Below are positions 22,601 to 37,600 of a DNA stretch of 64,000 bases, one piece after another. Both the position numbers and the translations under genes were made by a program. Positions within the stretch are counted from its first letter, which is position 1. Each line of letters starts with the position of its first letter. The notes beneath the pieces were generated by a model. It saw only the letters and a list, made by a program, of their open reading frames with translations. It ran no database searches and was not told where the DNA came from. The DNA lies in assembly GCA_012064415.1 (NCBI GenBank), contig SSNU01000272.1:310001-374000 (forward strand), written 5' to 3'. The stretch comes from Gyrodactylus bullatarudis (lineage: Eukaryota; Platyhelminthes; Monogenea; Gyrodactylidea; Gyrodactylidae).

Positions 22601-25600
22601 AGGACTAGAGTAAAATAATCATCATCTGAATGAAATAATTTTCACAGTCTAATTGAGAAAAATGATTGTAATTCTCAAAAGAATAACATGCCTGAGAGTA
22701 ATTTATAACTGTAACTTCATGTTTTGGGTTTTATCGATTGAAAATATGAAAAGTTTAAAGTTTATCCGTACTACTGAATATGTATCGTTGTCTTTATTAT
22801 CATCACATGCAAGTACTGGTAATGACTCTGAACCCATATTGTAAACTCATGATGTGATATTCGCTTCATATTTATTTATAGTGAAGAGAAATAAAAATTT
22901 ATTCTTTGCAATCAGATGATGAGCTGATAATTAAGCAAATGATTTTTCTCTTTGATTTGCATCATAAGTTTTCAATATATGAACAAATTAAGTTCATCCT
23001 TTGCGTAACAAGCTATAATTTCATGGTTATTTTAGAACTAAAGTTAGTTGAAATGAAGATGAGAATTTTCTACACCTAATTAATATGAAGATGAGTATTT
23101 ATGGTTTTTACAAAATTCTGAGAAATCAAAGATTTTTTGCAATCTAGATCATGAGGCTCACTTTCACTCTTGATTTTTGCTGATTTCAATTAAACAAGAA
23201 AATCGATTATTACCATAAAACTTTTGATAAATTCGTCGTTTTCCAGGGATCTAAAATTATCAGAATTTTATTGATTTTTGGGCTCATTCCCCCATGAAAT
23301 TCTGACTCTCCTAAAGAAAAGAGGTTTTTGTGAAAAAAGTAAACTTTAATCTTCAATTCGCTATCGACTTTCTTTCTGAAAAACTTCCTTTGACCTCATT
23401 CCCACTTATCAATCAATGAAAATTTTCTGTTCAAAGTACGAAATAATGGGATTTTGGCGCCAAATCAAAATTTGAAATTTGGTTATTTTTCTTGGAACAA
23501 TTTTTTGTCGGAAATTTATGTTTAGATAAGTGCTTACGCACATCGGTTTTGAGCTGTCGGAAATTGTTAAGTACAAGTTTTAACTGACAGTGAGACATTT
23601 TTGATGAATCAAATTTGTGAATTGGTTGTTCTTCTCCCAAAATTCTTGAGAATAAACCATTCGAATTTTCTTGGATAATATTACAAACAGTTTAATTTAT
23701 TTATTATGAAAAATTTATGGCTTGAAAATTGTCTTTTCCTAACCTGTAGATGATTAACCTTATCGGTTTCATTCTCGATCATTTATTATTTTTAACTTGA
23801 ATACAGCTATTGAAAATATTCAAGAATTTCTTGAGTTTAGAGTCCTCTCAATTCAGTATTTATATTAATTTTTCAATTGCTTTTTTTGATTATGAAAAGT
23901 GAATTAAATTTCTGTTCAAAAACTCATTCAAGCATAGAAAATAAGAAACTTTTAGAGTGAATTACAAAATATATATATATGGAAGGGAAAGATATAAATC
24001 TATTCAAATATGTATTCTGCATAGGAGAATACGCAAACAAGAATAGACTGACGAGGAGAACAATGTTTTTAGACTTTTCCTTCTCAGAATGCTAGGCAAA
24101 GATTCTATAAAACGAAGATACTTTTTTTCTTGGCAAAGTAAACACTGACAACCCCATGTTCCTGTTTAAATTCCTCCATTCGTTGATATTTTTTCTTCTG
24201 TGTAGAGGGAATAAGAGAAAAGTCTATTGATAATAAAATAATCAATATTTTCTACTGAAATTTCAGTTCACATTCAATTGACAGAATTAGATTGATGATC
24301 AACATGAAAATTTCTTTACGAAACACGAAATTTAAATCTAACTAACAACATGATCTCAAGACAACATCAGCTTCCCTCTCTCAAAAAGAATCGATTTTGT
24401 TGAGTATTTTATTCCCGAATAGACATTTAAAAAATATTCAAAGAGTATTCTAATTTACTAGCTGGTCCTATTCAAAGAATAAATGGTTAAGAAACTGAAA
24501 ATTCATCTCTAGTAGAGAAAGACAAATATTATTAATTCCCAAACACTAGAGAACTCCATCTTAAGACATTTGATTCAGAAACTTTAAGATTAACTTAAAA
24601 TGTAAGTGAAAAAGAAGTTGGATCAAATGCGCGTAATTTTGCTTAACTGGGAATTGAGTGACTTGGCCTAGCGTTAAGGACGCTTCCCTAATTTTTTTTA
24701 AAAATAGATGATTTGAGTTCAAATCTGATTGGTTGCAAAAAATTCTAACTTTGTATTCATGACCCCCCCTTATGTGTTCAAAAGAATTATTGCTATAACC
24801 TTCAACTACCTTGGCCTGTGTTAGCTTTTTCACTTTTCTCTCCACTGTTGCTATTTATTGGAGGGTTTTGGTGTTTTTTCAGCTTACATTTATTCTAATT
24901 TTCTTCAACTTTTACTATTTCTTTCAAAATTTATAAAATTATCTTCATTCATCTTTTATCATTATCAAAGAGACACTACTGATGAACCTTTGAGAAATGT
25001 ACACTAGGCTAACCCCTTCAGAAAATCGATATTAGCAAACCAAACCAAAATTTCAAGAGGATCATGAATATACTAATTATTTTTGTCGTAGCGGCTTATT
25101 AACAGATTAACTCCTTTTGAGATTTGAATTTCGCGCCATAAAATTTTGTCATAATTTCTTTTTTGTGAGAGATGAAATTCCTAGGCTAAGTTAATGTCTT
25201 ATTAAATCTGAAATCCCTCGGAAAAATACTGTATTTTCTAAAAGAAATTAAAAACGTTTTCAATTTTTGAATATTGTTTTTTTTCATTTACAAAACTCAA
25301 ATTTATTCATTTTATAGCTAAGCTAATTTTATACATCCATAATTTTGAATCTTTGCTTCTATTTATACAAGTTGTTTTAATTAATTCTTGCTGTTGTTTC
25401 TATTCGCGTAATATTTAGCTATGGGTTCACCTTCAAGTCCTCTTTTAGCTGATATCTTTTTAGGTTGGATAGAACTTAATAAAATGTCTGAAACAATTAA
25501 TTCTTTCACTGATGTGTACATCAAATATGTTGACGACACTTTTATTTTGATGAAGCCAAATGTTTCAGTAGACAATTTTTCTTAAAGATGAATTCATTTC

Positions 25601-28600
25601 ATCCCAATATTAAATTTACTATGGAAAAAGAATCTGATGATTTTCTGAGTTTCTTAGACGTTAAACTATCTAAAAAAGATGACGGCTCAATTCAAAGAAA
25701 CATCTTCAAGAAAAAGACGGACAATGGCGAATATCTGCATTTTGCTAGTTTAAGTCCTATTTCATATAAATTTGGTCTTGTAATTGTATTGAGTAAGAGA
25801 ATAAGAAAGATAGCGAGTCCAGAGGAAATTCCTTAGGAAATAGAGAATTTGAAGTTTTGTTTGATGGAAAATGGATATCCCAATAAATTTGTGGACAAAT
25901 TTATCAACTTACCAGTCGATAGAGATGTCGTTGAAAACATAGATGAAGTTGAGAAGACCACAATTTTCATGAAGGGGTATTTACCGTTATGGTCTGTCGG
26001 ACATGCTATTCTCCTAAAATGGTCTGTCTGAGACTATTATTTCCGTTATGGTTAGTCAAATAACACGGTGTTATTATAAGGAATAATATATATTTCCATT
26101 ATGGTTTTTTTTAAAGTTTTTTTTCTGTAATAGTAAATTTTACTAAAATATTTCTTTCATGGGTTCCCTCCTTAATGTTAGGCCGTTTTTATTTTTCTGT
26201 TATGGTAGGTGATTATTTCACTTATGATCTGTTTTACATTGATTCTTTAAAAAGCCTTATCATTGCCTCAAACATAATCATTTAGAGCAATTTAAACAGT
26301 TTTTATTAAGCCGTGATGGATACGAAGCATTTTCTAAACCATGAATCATAAGGCAGATTATACAGCGTAGCATTACTTATAAGTAATAATTATTAATAAC
26401 AAGTTATTATTTCATTCTTGGAGCTCTTGTGAGCTGAATAAAAATCCGAATTCTGGGGAGAAATCATGTTCTGGTTCATTAAAATATATTCATAGTAAAT
26501 TTTATCCCGTAATTTCATTGTGATTTAAAACTAGGAGATTCTGCTTCTGACAACACTGCTTCTGTGTAAACATTTTAAATATTATTACGATAGAACGAAA
26601 AAAGAAAAAAATATGAACAGACCATAAGTGAAATAATCACCTACCATAACAGTAAAATAAACAAGGCCTAATATTAAGGGGGTAACCCATGAAAGAAATA
26701 TTTTAGTAAAACTTACTATTACAGAAAAAAAACTTTGAAAAAAAACCATAATGGAAATATATATTATTCCTTATAATAACACCGTGTTATTTGACTAACC
26801 ATAACGGAAATAATAGTCTCAGACAGACCATTTTAGGAGAATAGCATGTCCGACAGACCATAACGTTAAATACCCCTTTTCATGAAACTTAATTTCAAAG
26901 GAGATGGTTTTAGTAATGATTTAAGGAGAAAGTTGACAAGTCTCATTGATCAACATACAATTGAAATTGTATTTAAAAATCAGAGATTGTTCAATTTGAT
27001 TCAGAAAGATTTACTGAGACCTGAAGAGAAGACTCTATTGATTCATAAATTTCAATGTGACTGCGGATCTTCTTATATAGGACGCACAATCAGAAAGTTG
27101 TCAACTAGAGGGAACGATCACCTTAAGAAAGATACAGCGATAGCTAGGCATCTTAGACAGGAAGGGCATGAGATTATCATTATCAAAGATACACTACTGA
27201 TGAACCTTTGAGAAATGTACATATATCCTTTTTCTACTCTTTCAATTATGATTTTATGTGGATTTTCGGATGTATTTGAAAATTTACGTGAATATTTCTA
27301 TCGTAATAATATTTAAAATGTTTACACAGAAGCAGTGTTGTCAGAAGCAGAATCTCCTAGTTTTAAATCACAATCAAATTACGGGATAAAATTTACTATG
27401 AATATATTTTAATGAACCAGAACATGATTTTCCCCAGAATTCGGATTTTTATTCAGCTCACAAGAGCTCCAAGAATGAAATAATAACTTGTTATTAATAA
27501 TTATTACTTATAAGTAATGCTACGCTGTATAATCTGCCTTATGATTCATGGTTTAGAAAATGCTTCGTATCCATCACGGCTTAATAAAAACTGTTTAAAT
27601 TGCTCTAAATGATTATGTTTGAGGCAATGATAAGGCTTTTTAAAGAATCAATGTAAAACAATAAATTCAGGATTTATCAGAATTTGATCAACAGATATCA
27701 TATAATAATTTATGATTTGATAGAATTAATTGACTAAATAAATGCTTTAAAGTTCTTTGATTTATTCTAAACATTTCCTCGATGAAAATAAAATTATTAA
27801 GTTATTTTTGAGAGATATTTTGTTTCCATACTAACTAATAAATAAGACTTAACAGTTTCAAATCAATACCTTTTGTATTTTGGGGTGTATTAATAGATAA
27901 ACTGTAATTTGATCAAATTATTCTTATCTTAATTATAAAAAACTGAATTTTAATCAAGTTTTTCATCATAGAAAGAATGGATTAATGTGGCGCTTAACGA
28001 ATTATAATAGATAGATGAGAATGTTACCGAAATTTGAACAGCTTAAGTTAAAGGCTTGTATTGTACAATTTAATAATTGTATTTGAAAATTTACGTGAAT
28101 ATTTCTATCATAATTTTAAATCAGTATTTTGACTTCTGTCCACGTAAACAGTGGAATTAATAAATATAATATTAATATGGTATTGAATTGAATAATCTTT
28201 TTCAAAGGTTCCTAGCTTGTTTTAAGCATTAAAAATGTTATATCTATTAGATATTTAATCATTTTTCTCCACTACTTCTCTCTCGACTTGATGCAGGAGC
28301 AGTTCACCTCTCAAAATTTTTCAGTCATTGAGTTATGAAATTCTCGATTGTGGGAAATCTGTCAAAAATTTTAAAAAAGTTGACTTTTAAATTATCTTCA
28401 GAGGAGGAATAAAGGGGGTGGGACTGATGGTGGAAGTAATCATGGAATTTTTTTCGATTTAATACACATTTCGATTTCCTCAATTTTCCTATGCGCATCC
28501 TATGTGGAAATTCGAATAACTGTAGAATCGAAAAAAGGATAAAAATTACGCCTTATTGCTGTATTTGTTTCTTTTGATCATGTCAGACTTTTGAGTTTCA

Positions 28601-31600
28601 TACCCAATCAAAGATTTTTGAATTCAAATCATATTATATTTTGCATATTAGCTCAACAAACAAAGTTTCAAGTTTGATTCTTCCATTGAATTGCTTAAAA
28701 TGTGATTATAAAAACCCTTTACTCAGAGAATATTTTATGAAAATGTTTATTTTGAAATTTTTTTGATTTATAATGGCTAAAGAGAAATAGGATCATGGTT
28801 TATAAAATGATCTAGGTCAAAATTTTTTTGTTTTCAAGAATCCAAGAGATGTAGAAATAATAATCTTTTCATTTTCAGCTGCATTCTCTCCACGGACATG
28901 ATTCACCATAAAGAAACTCTCGATTCATTCCAGAAATCCTTTGAAGAGTTATCCAAAGTTATAAATATGGAAGACAGACCACAAACAGAACGAATAAGAA
29001 TCTTTAAAGATCATTTTGAACGAAATCCAGATGATGCTTACATCCTCTTCCGAATGCTCATAAAGACCTCTGATATTAGCAATGAAGGACAGGGCGATGA
29101 AGTGGCGAATCTATGGTGCGATCGTCTATTCAATGAATATTTCACACAGGCTAAATATGAGAAAGATAACAACCTACCCGTGACTTCATTCATGAATCCG
29201 GATCTGGTCAAAAAGAATGCGTCACAGATATTTTTCATTGAATCCTTACTTTTACCGATATTTCAAAAGCTTGCTTCCCTCTTCCCTAAAATTTCAGTGA
29301 GTCCTTCCCTTTTAAATATTCAAATTGTATAATCTCAAATCTAAATAATTTCAAATCAAATCAGTAAGACGATCGTGTAATAGGAATCAGTAGATGTCCC
29401 AACGAACTGAAAAATATTTTAATACTTTTTTCATCTTTCATTATTAGCTCATAAAGATTGCTATTCACTAGTGCTAACCAAAGTAATTTAAGAAAGGGTG
29501 ATTTTCAAATCTTTGGAACTTTTTTTTGTAAAACCCATTTGCTGAGGCCTTAGAGAATAATAAAATAACTATTTATCGTAAAAAAATAGTTGTAGATCTC
29601 AAATATGCAATCGTTTGCTCGTTATCTCTCATAGTTTAAAAGATAACCGAAAAATGTTAATTTTTATTCCAATGTTAAAAACTATCATCTTTTAAATGAT
29701 AAGTTGGCTTTCAAAGCCGAATTCAGGGCTTAGATTGTTTTTCCTTACATATCTTTTAATATTTATTTTCAGTTTTCGTCAATATTTGTAGGATAGAGTT
29801 TATAAAAAAAACTTGAAAATCTTCACCTACTTCTTATTGTTATTGCGCATTATATTGTTGCTTGGAAAATAATTCGTAATAGAATATTCGTTCCAGATTC
29901 CATATTCTCAATCTTTTGTACAATAAAAAACGAGATACTTTGAATAGATACATACATTTAGCTTTCTCTGTAGAAGGATAGTATCATAAACCAGTGAGGA
30001 TACTTTCTCTTCGCTACTCTAAATCGATTGATAACAAGATGATATTGCATATCTTTTAAAATATTTACTCTATCGCGTTGGTCTATCGAAAGTTGGACTA
30101 GAAGACAATAATTTTATTGTATCAATACGTTTCTAAATTCTTTGTCTAGATCTCTGGAATTCTTCTTTATTCTTTTTACATAATTGAGGAAAAAAAATTT
30201 ATTACCTCGTGTTGGTCAATGAAATAACACAGGGGGTCGTGAAAAATTCAAAGTTCAAGGTAAATTGGAAAAGTAAACTAATTCTGGTGTAAATTTTTGT
30301 GCTGATTCCGGATCTGTTCTCAGAGCTGAAAAAATACCTAAAATTTCTGAGATAATTGGAAAAAGCGAAAATTCCAAATTTTCCAAATTAATTTTCGCAA
30401 ATACACCATGGATGTATTGGCGAAAGAGAAATTCTTTATTAACTCATACAAACCAAATCTATGCGTTCAGAAAAATTACTTATACAATCGTCAACTACCC
30501 TGGCCGATGTGAGTGTTTTCACTTATCTGTATCTCTCCATTTCTGCTATTTGTTGGAGAGTTTGATGTTTTTTCAGCATTTTTGTATAGAACTGAAAAGT
30601 TATTATTTGTTAATGATGATGGCACTTGAATATGTCACACATCAAACCAGATTGTTATTTAATATTTATACCTCTTTAGGTCTATCCCTATTTGACCAAT
30701 AGTATTCAAGATTAGTAATCAACCAATTAATTATTTTTCCTTTCACTTCATCATTCTAAAAAATGGTATCTTAGCTAATGATCAACTTTTGTGAATAAAA
30801 TCCTTCAGTGAATTTCTCACATGATAAATTTCTTCCCATTTCCTTTTGACCCCTTTACTTTATGCTCCGTGGATTAGAAATAGAGATACTCAAAGAAATT
30901 TTTGATCACATTTTTAAGGCTTAAATTCTTACTCATTACTCAAAAAATATCCGCCGAAAATGCCAACCGAAATTTCTATACAGTTTTTGTAATTGAAATA
31001 AACATTTTGTCCAGTAAAGTTGAGTTTGGGAAACTTTTTATTCAGTCTAGTCTAACTTAAGTAGAGTCTATATGGGATTTTTTAGTGAGCATTGTTCTTT
31101 CTTATAATCTCGTGCCATGTGAATTTATCTTTATTTAGTGACAGCGTACCAAAAATTTACTATTCCAGGAAAATTTGCAAAATGAATTTTTCGTTGATTC
31201 AAAAATCTTGATTTTCGTCCGCGTGCTTCTTGGTCGATCTCATATTTTACAAAAAACTCAATATTGAGAAATAATTTCTCTATTCTAAAACCCACAATGA
31301 AATGAGCCCATGAGTTGCTATTTAAAAATAAACGGAAAAGTGTAATCTGAAAAATCAATAGAAATTTTGAGTGGGAATTTAAAATTAACTTTAAAAAAAT
31401 TAAATTTTTCCTGACACTCCGAAGATAAATCGAGGTCAACAAGCTTTATATACAGGATATCACATCAATAGAGCTAACGAAATCTGAAGCATATTTTCTC
31501 TTCATTATTCAGTTTTATCACTGTTTTTTGAAGTTTAATGAAAAGAATTTTCGATGTGCTGATTGATACTGAGTATGAATGGTTTATTAGCATCTTATTG

Positions 31601-34600
31601 AGTATCATTTTCTTTTCATCTTTCGAACCATTTATACCATATCTATTATCCAAGAATTTCAATTCTCATAAGGAGTAATGAGTAGAGCCTCGAAAATAGT
31701 ACCGAATAAATAAAAAGATAGTATCTCATAATCTGAAAAATAAGAAGAAAATAGTACATTGAAGAAAATTCAAGAGATTTTGAGTAAAAAAATAGTACTC
31801 CATAGTATATTATTAGTATATCCAAATTTAAGATTTTTGTCATTTAACTGTTATGTTATAGCGCATGTTTTACAAAAAATAATCTTTTTAGTTTAAATTT
31901 TAAATACTATGGAATAATTTTTAACGTGCACGATGAAATACTACTAACTCAGGAATCTAGTTACCCATTCATCAAAAATTTTGATTGGACGTTTGCTAGT
32001 TGAAGGATACTATAATCTGAGACTTAATTCAAAAAATAGTACAAAAAGTACCAGGACAACAATTTAGTGCAGAAATAGTTCCAACTATTTTTAAATGGGG
32101 ATAAGATGGCCAGATTTTTTCTCAAGATTATTGTCCTATTTTTAGAGTAAAAATTGACCAAAAAGTACTTTTTTGAGGCCCTGGTAATGAGTAAAAATCT
32201 ATTCTCGTTCACTATGATCCAAATAGAATACGAATTTGTTAATTTATTTTGGTACCTTTTTTGAGTTTATGCTAATTGACATGATGATGAGAATTCGCTG
32301 TTTTTTAAATTCCTTATTTTCCTCCTGGTAGTCAGGAAAAAGATTATTTTTGAGAATGGAAATAAACAATTTCGAAAATGGGCGATAGTTCTTTAATGCG
32401 ATTAAATACCGAAATTTGGAAAGGTGAGACAAAATTTGCCCACAGAAGTTCCAAAAGATTCACTGTTTTAAATAGGAGGTTGAATTTTATTATTTTTTGT
32501 CATTTCCCTGTGTGATAATTGGTTTATTCTTGTACAGATCAAAACGCACTCTACCAAAAGTTTTTGACTACAGTCCGAATTATTTTAATAAAGATTTTGA
32601 AATAAAAACTTAAATACTACCCAATCATAAATCAGTTAACTTTGGACTAGAAGATAATTATTATTAATCATAATACTATAACATTATTTGGATTCTTTTC
32701 TCTCTTATGGTTTGAAAATATGATCAAAAGGGAAGAAAAGTTTTATCATGAAAAAATACAGTTAAAGTTTGTCTAGACAACATACTTATTCCTTGTTAAC
32801 TGCTAAAGATCTGTTTAATTTTCATCTTGAGAACTACAGTGATGAATGCCAATAAGATAATTAAATATATTGATTTTTAGTTTATTCCCAGTTCAAATAT
32901 GAGAATCGTTGACTGAGTACAGCTTTTAAATTTGTAGTTCAAATGAATCTCCTAGAAATATACTCGATTTTGAATTTGTTTGAGATTTTTATTCGATCAT
33001 GTTCCTTACATAGTGACATAATAGACCTAAAGTTTCAATTTTTTCATTCAACAGCAAAAGTTTATGATACTACTTTTAATCGACAATCAGCAAATTGGGT
33101 TTCCTTATCTAAATTTGATTCTGAAAAAAACCATTTGACCACTGTAATTTCTACATTGTGATAATACTACAGGTAGCTTAATTTTTCTAATTCTGCTGAG
33201 TCTTACTATTATTTATCAGTTAATTTAGTTTTCATGGTCAAAGAAATTTCTAGTACAATATGGAATTATTATTCTGATGAAATATAAAATCAATCGATCA
33301 TGTTTTAATTTCCTTCTTTTTCCTCACAGGAAACTTACATAGCCAATGCTCAAAGGCATTTAGAGATGTACTCAAAAAGACAAGAGATAGAAAACATTGA
33401 AGAATCCGACTCAGTAAAACAAGTTAGTCTGATGAAATAATTTCTTTATCAGGCAATTTTTGACTAAAAGGACTTTGAATTGAAAGCACAAAGAATAATT
33501 CTCTAATATATTTTATTATCTCTGAATTTTCCACATTGAAACTGTGATTTTGGTAATACATTACGCCATATGAAGAGCTAACTAATTAATAATTATAAAT
33601 AATAGGACCTCAAATTGTATACGCCTAAAATGTAAAAATGTAACTTAAAACTAAGATTCTAGATTCTAGTACCTCAAAAATAGTGCCAAATAAAATGAAA
33701 ATTTAAAAACAACTATAATTTCTCATTATCTGAAAAATAGGTAGGAAAAAATGAACTTCAAAGAAAATTTAATGGATTTTGAGTAAAAAATACTGCTATT
33801 TCAGGAATCTAGTTATCAATTTATCAAAAATTATAATTTTTCGTTTATTAGTTGAGAAATAATAAAATAGTCACTAAATTTATATTTCATTAACCAACCT
33901 TATTTAATATTGAAACATGTGTCGAGGCTTATCCTTTATGCAAAAAAATGTAGTAATCGTATCATAAAAAGAAGTATGAAATTCATTGTTCTATGATGTT
34001 CATGAGCTTATTATTCTGGAATACTTCAGCTGTGAATCTTTTCATGTCGATTTGTAAGAAAGATTTAAGAAAAAATAAAACTATAATTGAGACTTGATTT
34101 GTAACAAACCTTTTCTTTCAGGTAAAGTCTAAGAAACATATAAACCTGATTGACATGAAGATGAGAATTTACTATTTTCACAAAAAACTCAATATTTTTC
34201 TCCAGATTCACAGAAAATAATTTTTGAATTCTAAAACGGAATGAGCTAATAAAATGTGGATATTCGAAAAAAAATCCGAAAAAAATTTGATCTGACCAAA
34301 ATTAGGCCAGTTTTTTGGATTTCGAAAATGCACCAAATTTCCACTTTTTCATTTTTTGAACCCAAAAGCAGTTAAGTGCTGATATTTGCGATCAACATTG
34401 AATGAAGCATTCGAATTCACCTGTAGAGGTTCACAGAAGTTCGTCATTTTTGAGGGAAATCAAACCATTTGCATTTTTCGATTTTCTCTAAGGCGAATTA
34501 TCCAAAATCTGGAAGTTTAACTTTTTCTCTGGAACAGTATTATCTTCGCTATCTCTATGGCCAAATCCGAATTCTTTGTCTAGTGTTGATCCGAAATATC

Positions 34601-37600
34601 ATCACTTAACTGCTTCGAATCATCGAAATCGATAAAATAGTAGGTTCAAAAGCGGAAATTTGGTAAACGGCCTAATTTTGATCAGATTGAATTTTTATTG
34701 GAATATCCTCATCTTATTAGCTCATTCCGTTTTAGAATTCAAAGAATTATTATTTTCTGTGAATCCGGAGAAAATTTTGAGTTTTTTGTGAAAATAGTGA
34801 ATTCTCATCTTCATGTCAACTAGCTTTACATTGAAAAATCTTTTATGAAATACAAAAAGAATTGATTAAAATGAAATAAAAAAAAATCAAATACAGGTAT
34901 TACCTAGGCAAAATGGTTAAAGCTTCAATATTACCTAGGTAATATGGTTAACCTTTTCAACTGTAACATGTATGATTAGATTTATTATGATCAGTTTAGT
35001 ATAATTTATTTTGTATTTATATTGACAATTAAATATGAGGTTATTTTCTAACAATCAAAAAAACCTACTGAATAGGTTATCGTTTCTGGATACGAAACAA
35101 CAAATGTAGCAAAGATATTGTTATTTCGATGTTTTGCTTTTTTCTTGTAGATTGTCTCCTTAGAATGTCAGACAAACATTTGAAAAAGGTAATCAATTCA
35201 GATTACATGCTACAACCTATTTTTTGGTAACTAATTTGTTCTTGTTCTAACCGTAGAAAAATATCTCTGAGTAATATAGTAGGAATGTCTACAACTCTGG
35301 GCTAAATCATAAACCAATCCTTGTAACCAAATCATAATCGTTTATGGCTGCTATTTCTCATCTTGCTTCATAAATTTTGTTGCTTTTTTATAATTACTTT
35401 TTTCATTATTAACCCTAGATAAATCCTGAGAATTTACTCAACATCTTAATTTTTGTATAAAATTATATAGTTGTTGAATTAGAAAATGCATCAAATCTGA
35501 CAAAAATTAAATTTCGTAAAGAAGAAAAGATGGAACTTTCGAGGTATAACTTATTTTTGATTTTTGACATACTGATTCATTCAAACAAAATAAAACTCAA
35601 CTCCGTATCTGAAGAAAAATTTGCCATTTTCCTTCATAACGATTGATTTTCCACAATAATGAAGAGTCTTCATTGAAGACTTTCTTTTTTTCAATCTATT
35701 TAGGTTCACTGAAGAGTTGACATTATACAAGTTTTAAAAAATCTTATTAATCTTTTTCTAACATTGAATATCGAAATATTCAGCTATTAAAAATAGTTTT
35801 CGATAGTTGATTCATAAGAGTTTCCCTAGGGATTTATATAAGAATCTTTATTATTAAGACTTCCTTGAGTTTCTAGATTTCCTGTAATTATGAATAACTC
35901 GACTTGGGATTTTATAAACCAAGTTTCCAGATTCCCTAACTAACTAGGGAGTCTGTAGCATATTAACTTGAATTCAATGTTTCATTAATATATATATTTT
36001 TTCAGAGAAAAATAGCAAGTTGAGTTGTTTGATAAAGGCTATATTTGATTTTTCTCATAATCATTCAATATTTTCTTCTGAATATATACTTGGAATCTTG
36101 ATACTTGAACAGAATTTTCCTACTCTGCAATGAGGCGTAGGGTGTTGTATTTTAATCTCTATTTTTTTAATTACCATAATCTAAATTTGCCGAATAAACT
36201 CTAATAGACGAAGAGAATTTCATTTTTATTTCTAAGAGAAAGGATGAAAATCTGAAAATTTTAATCTCAGATATCAATATCTTTCGAATTCGCGTCCTAA
36301 TTTGTCATGAGTCAAGTTTACAAGCATTTTGAAATGCATTTTCTGGCCTCTAATTCGATCTTGAAAATGTACTTGTATCTTCAGCTAAACACTTTAAGAT
36401 GAAGAATACTTACTTTCCCGATAGGACTGAGTATTATAAATTCAATGAATTTTACTATGTTGTAACTAGAATCTTGAAAATCTTTGTCATTTAAAAGTCG
36501 TCAAACATTAAACACCTTATCATGAAGAGCACTATAATGGTTGAATTAGTTGATCTAAAGTTGGGAATCTATGAACCAATTTTTATCAAGAATTTAAATA
36601 GGCTGATGATTCTTTTGGAATCCAAATCATGATGCCTACTTCTACAGTTTAAAGAAAAATATGGTCATTTTTCAAGTTTTAATTGTATAACTCATATGAC
36701 CAATTGAAGTTTTATAGGGAATGTCTTGAAAGGAATCAATATCCCAGATTTTACTGGAAGAAAATTCCTCGAGATGTTCGTTACCATAAAGAAGAACATG
36801 TCATCTTAAAAGTAAAAGAGGAAATTCGGAAAATTGAAGGAAGAATCCAAGTCTTACTTAGTTTCATCGGGAATAAAATGGTACTTATAGACGTCGATCC
36901 CGAATGATGCATTGCTAAGATTCTTCGTTGAAGCTGGTGAATCTATAAATACGATAGCTTGTTTAAAGATTTTGGAAAAAGCCTTCATTTTCACGAAAAA
37001 GGAATCTTCAACTTCACAGATATTGAATTATCTAAGGAGCAGAAAGAAATCCTATCCCTCGGCCCTAATTTTTGCATTCCTAAGAGAAAAAATGAAATTG
37101 AAGACAAAGCGGCTTTCGAACGTTTGATGTATGAACTTGGTCTCACTAAGAACCTTAAAGACAATGCAAACACAGAGAAGTTTAAATTAGATCTTTTAAC
37201 TATTTATAGAAGTTTTGATCGAAAACCTTTAAGATCTAGTTTATTAACTAAAAAACATTTTGAGGCATTGAAAGAACTAAAATCTAATGAGAACATTTTC
37301 CTTACTATACCTGATAAGGGTAAAGGGATAGTTATAATGTATAAGGAGGATTATTATAGAGCAGGTTTAGATTTTCTTTCTGATGAAAGTAAATTTGTTA
37401 ACACAGGGCAAGATAGATCAACTTATTATAAGGAAATGGAATCCATGGAACGTTCCATGTATAATATATCAAAAGGGTTATTCGATAGGAATTTAATTTC
37501 TGATAAAACCAGAAGTTTTATAGCAAGGAGGATGTCTAGATTAATATATACATCTTAAGACACATAAGATAGTAGATAATATCATTCCTGAGGTTTTTCC

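Larger units (their letters stand above)
29297..33329. other. 4.0-kb PDE intron: repeats only
   Basis: Holds the dispersed repeat at 29560-29720 (shared with 12900-13070) and a PLE tail at 30405-30600. A repeat at 31684-32008 reappears at 33668-33870. No exon supported. Listed open frames are AT-rich chance frames. Confidence 0.5.
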
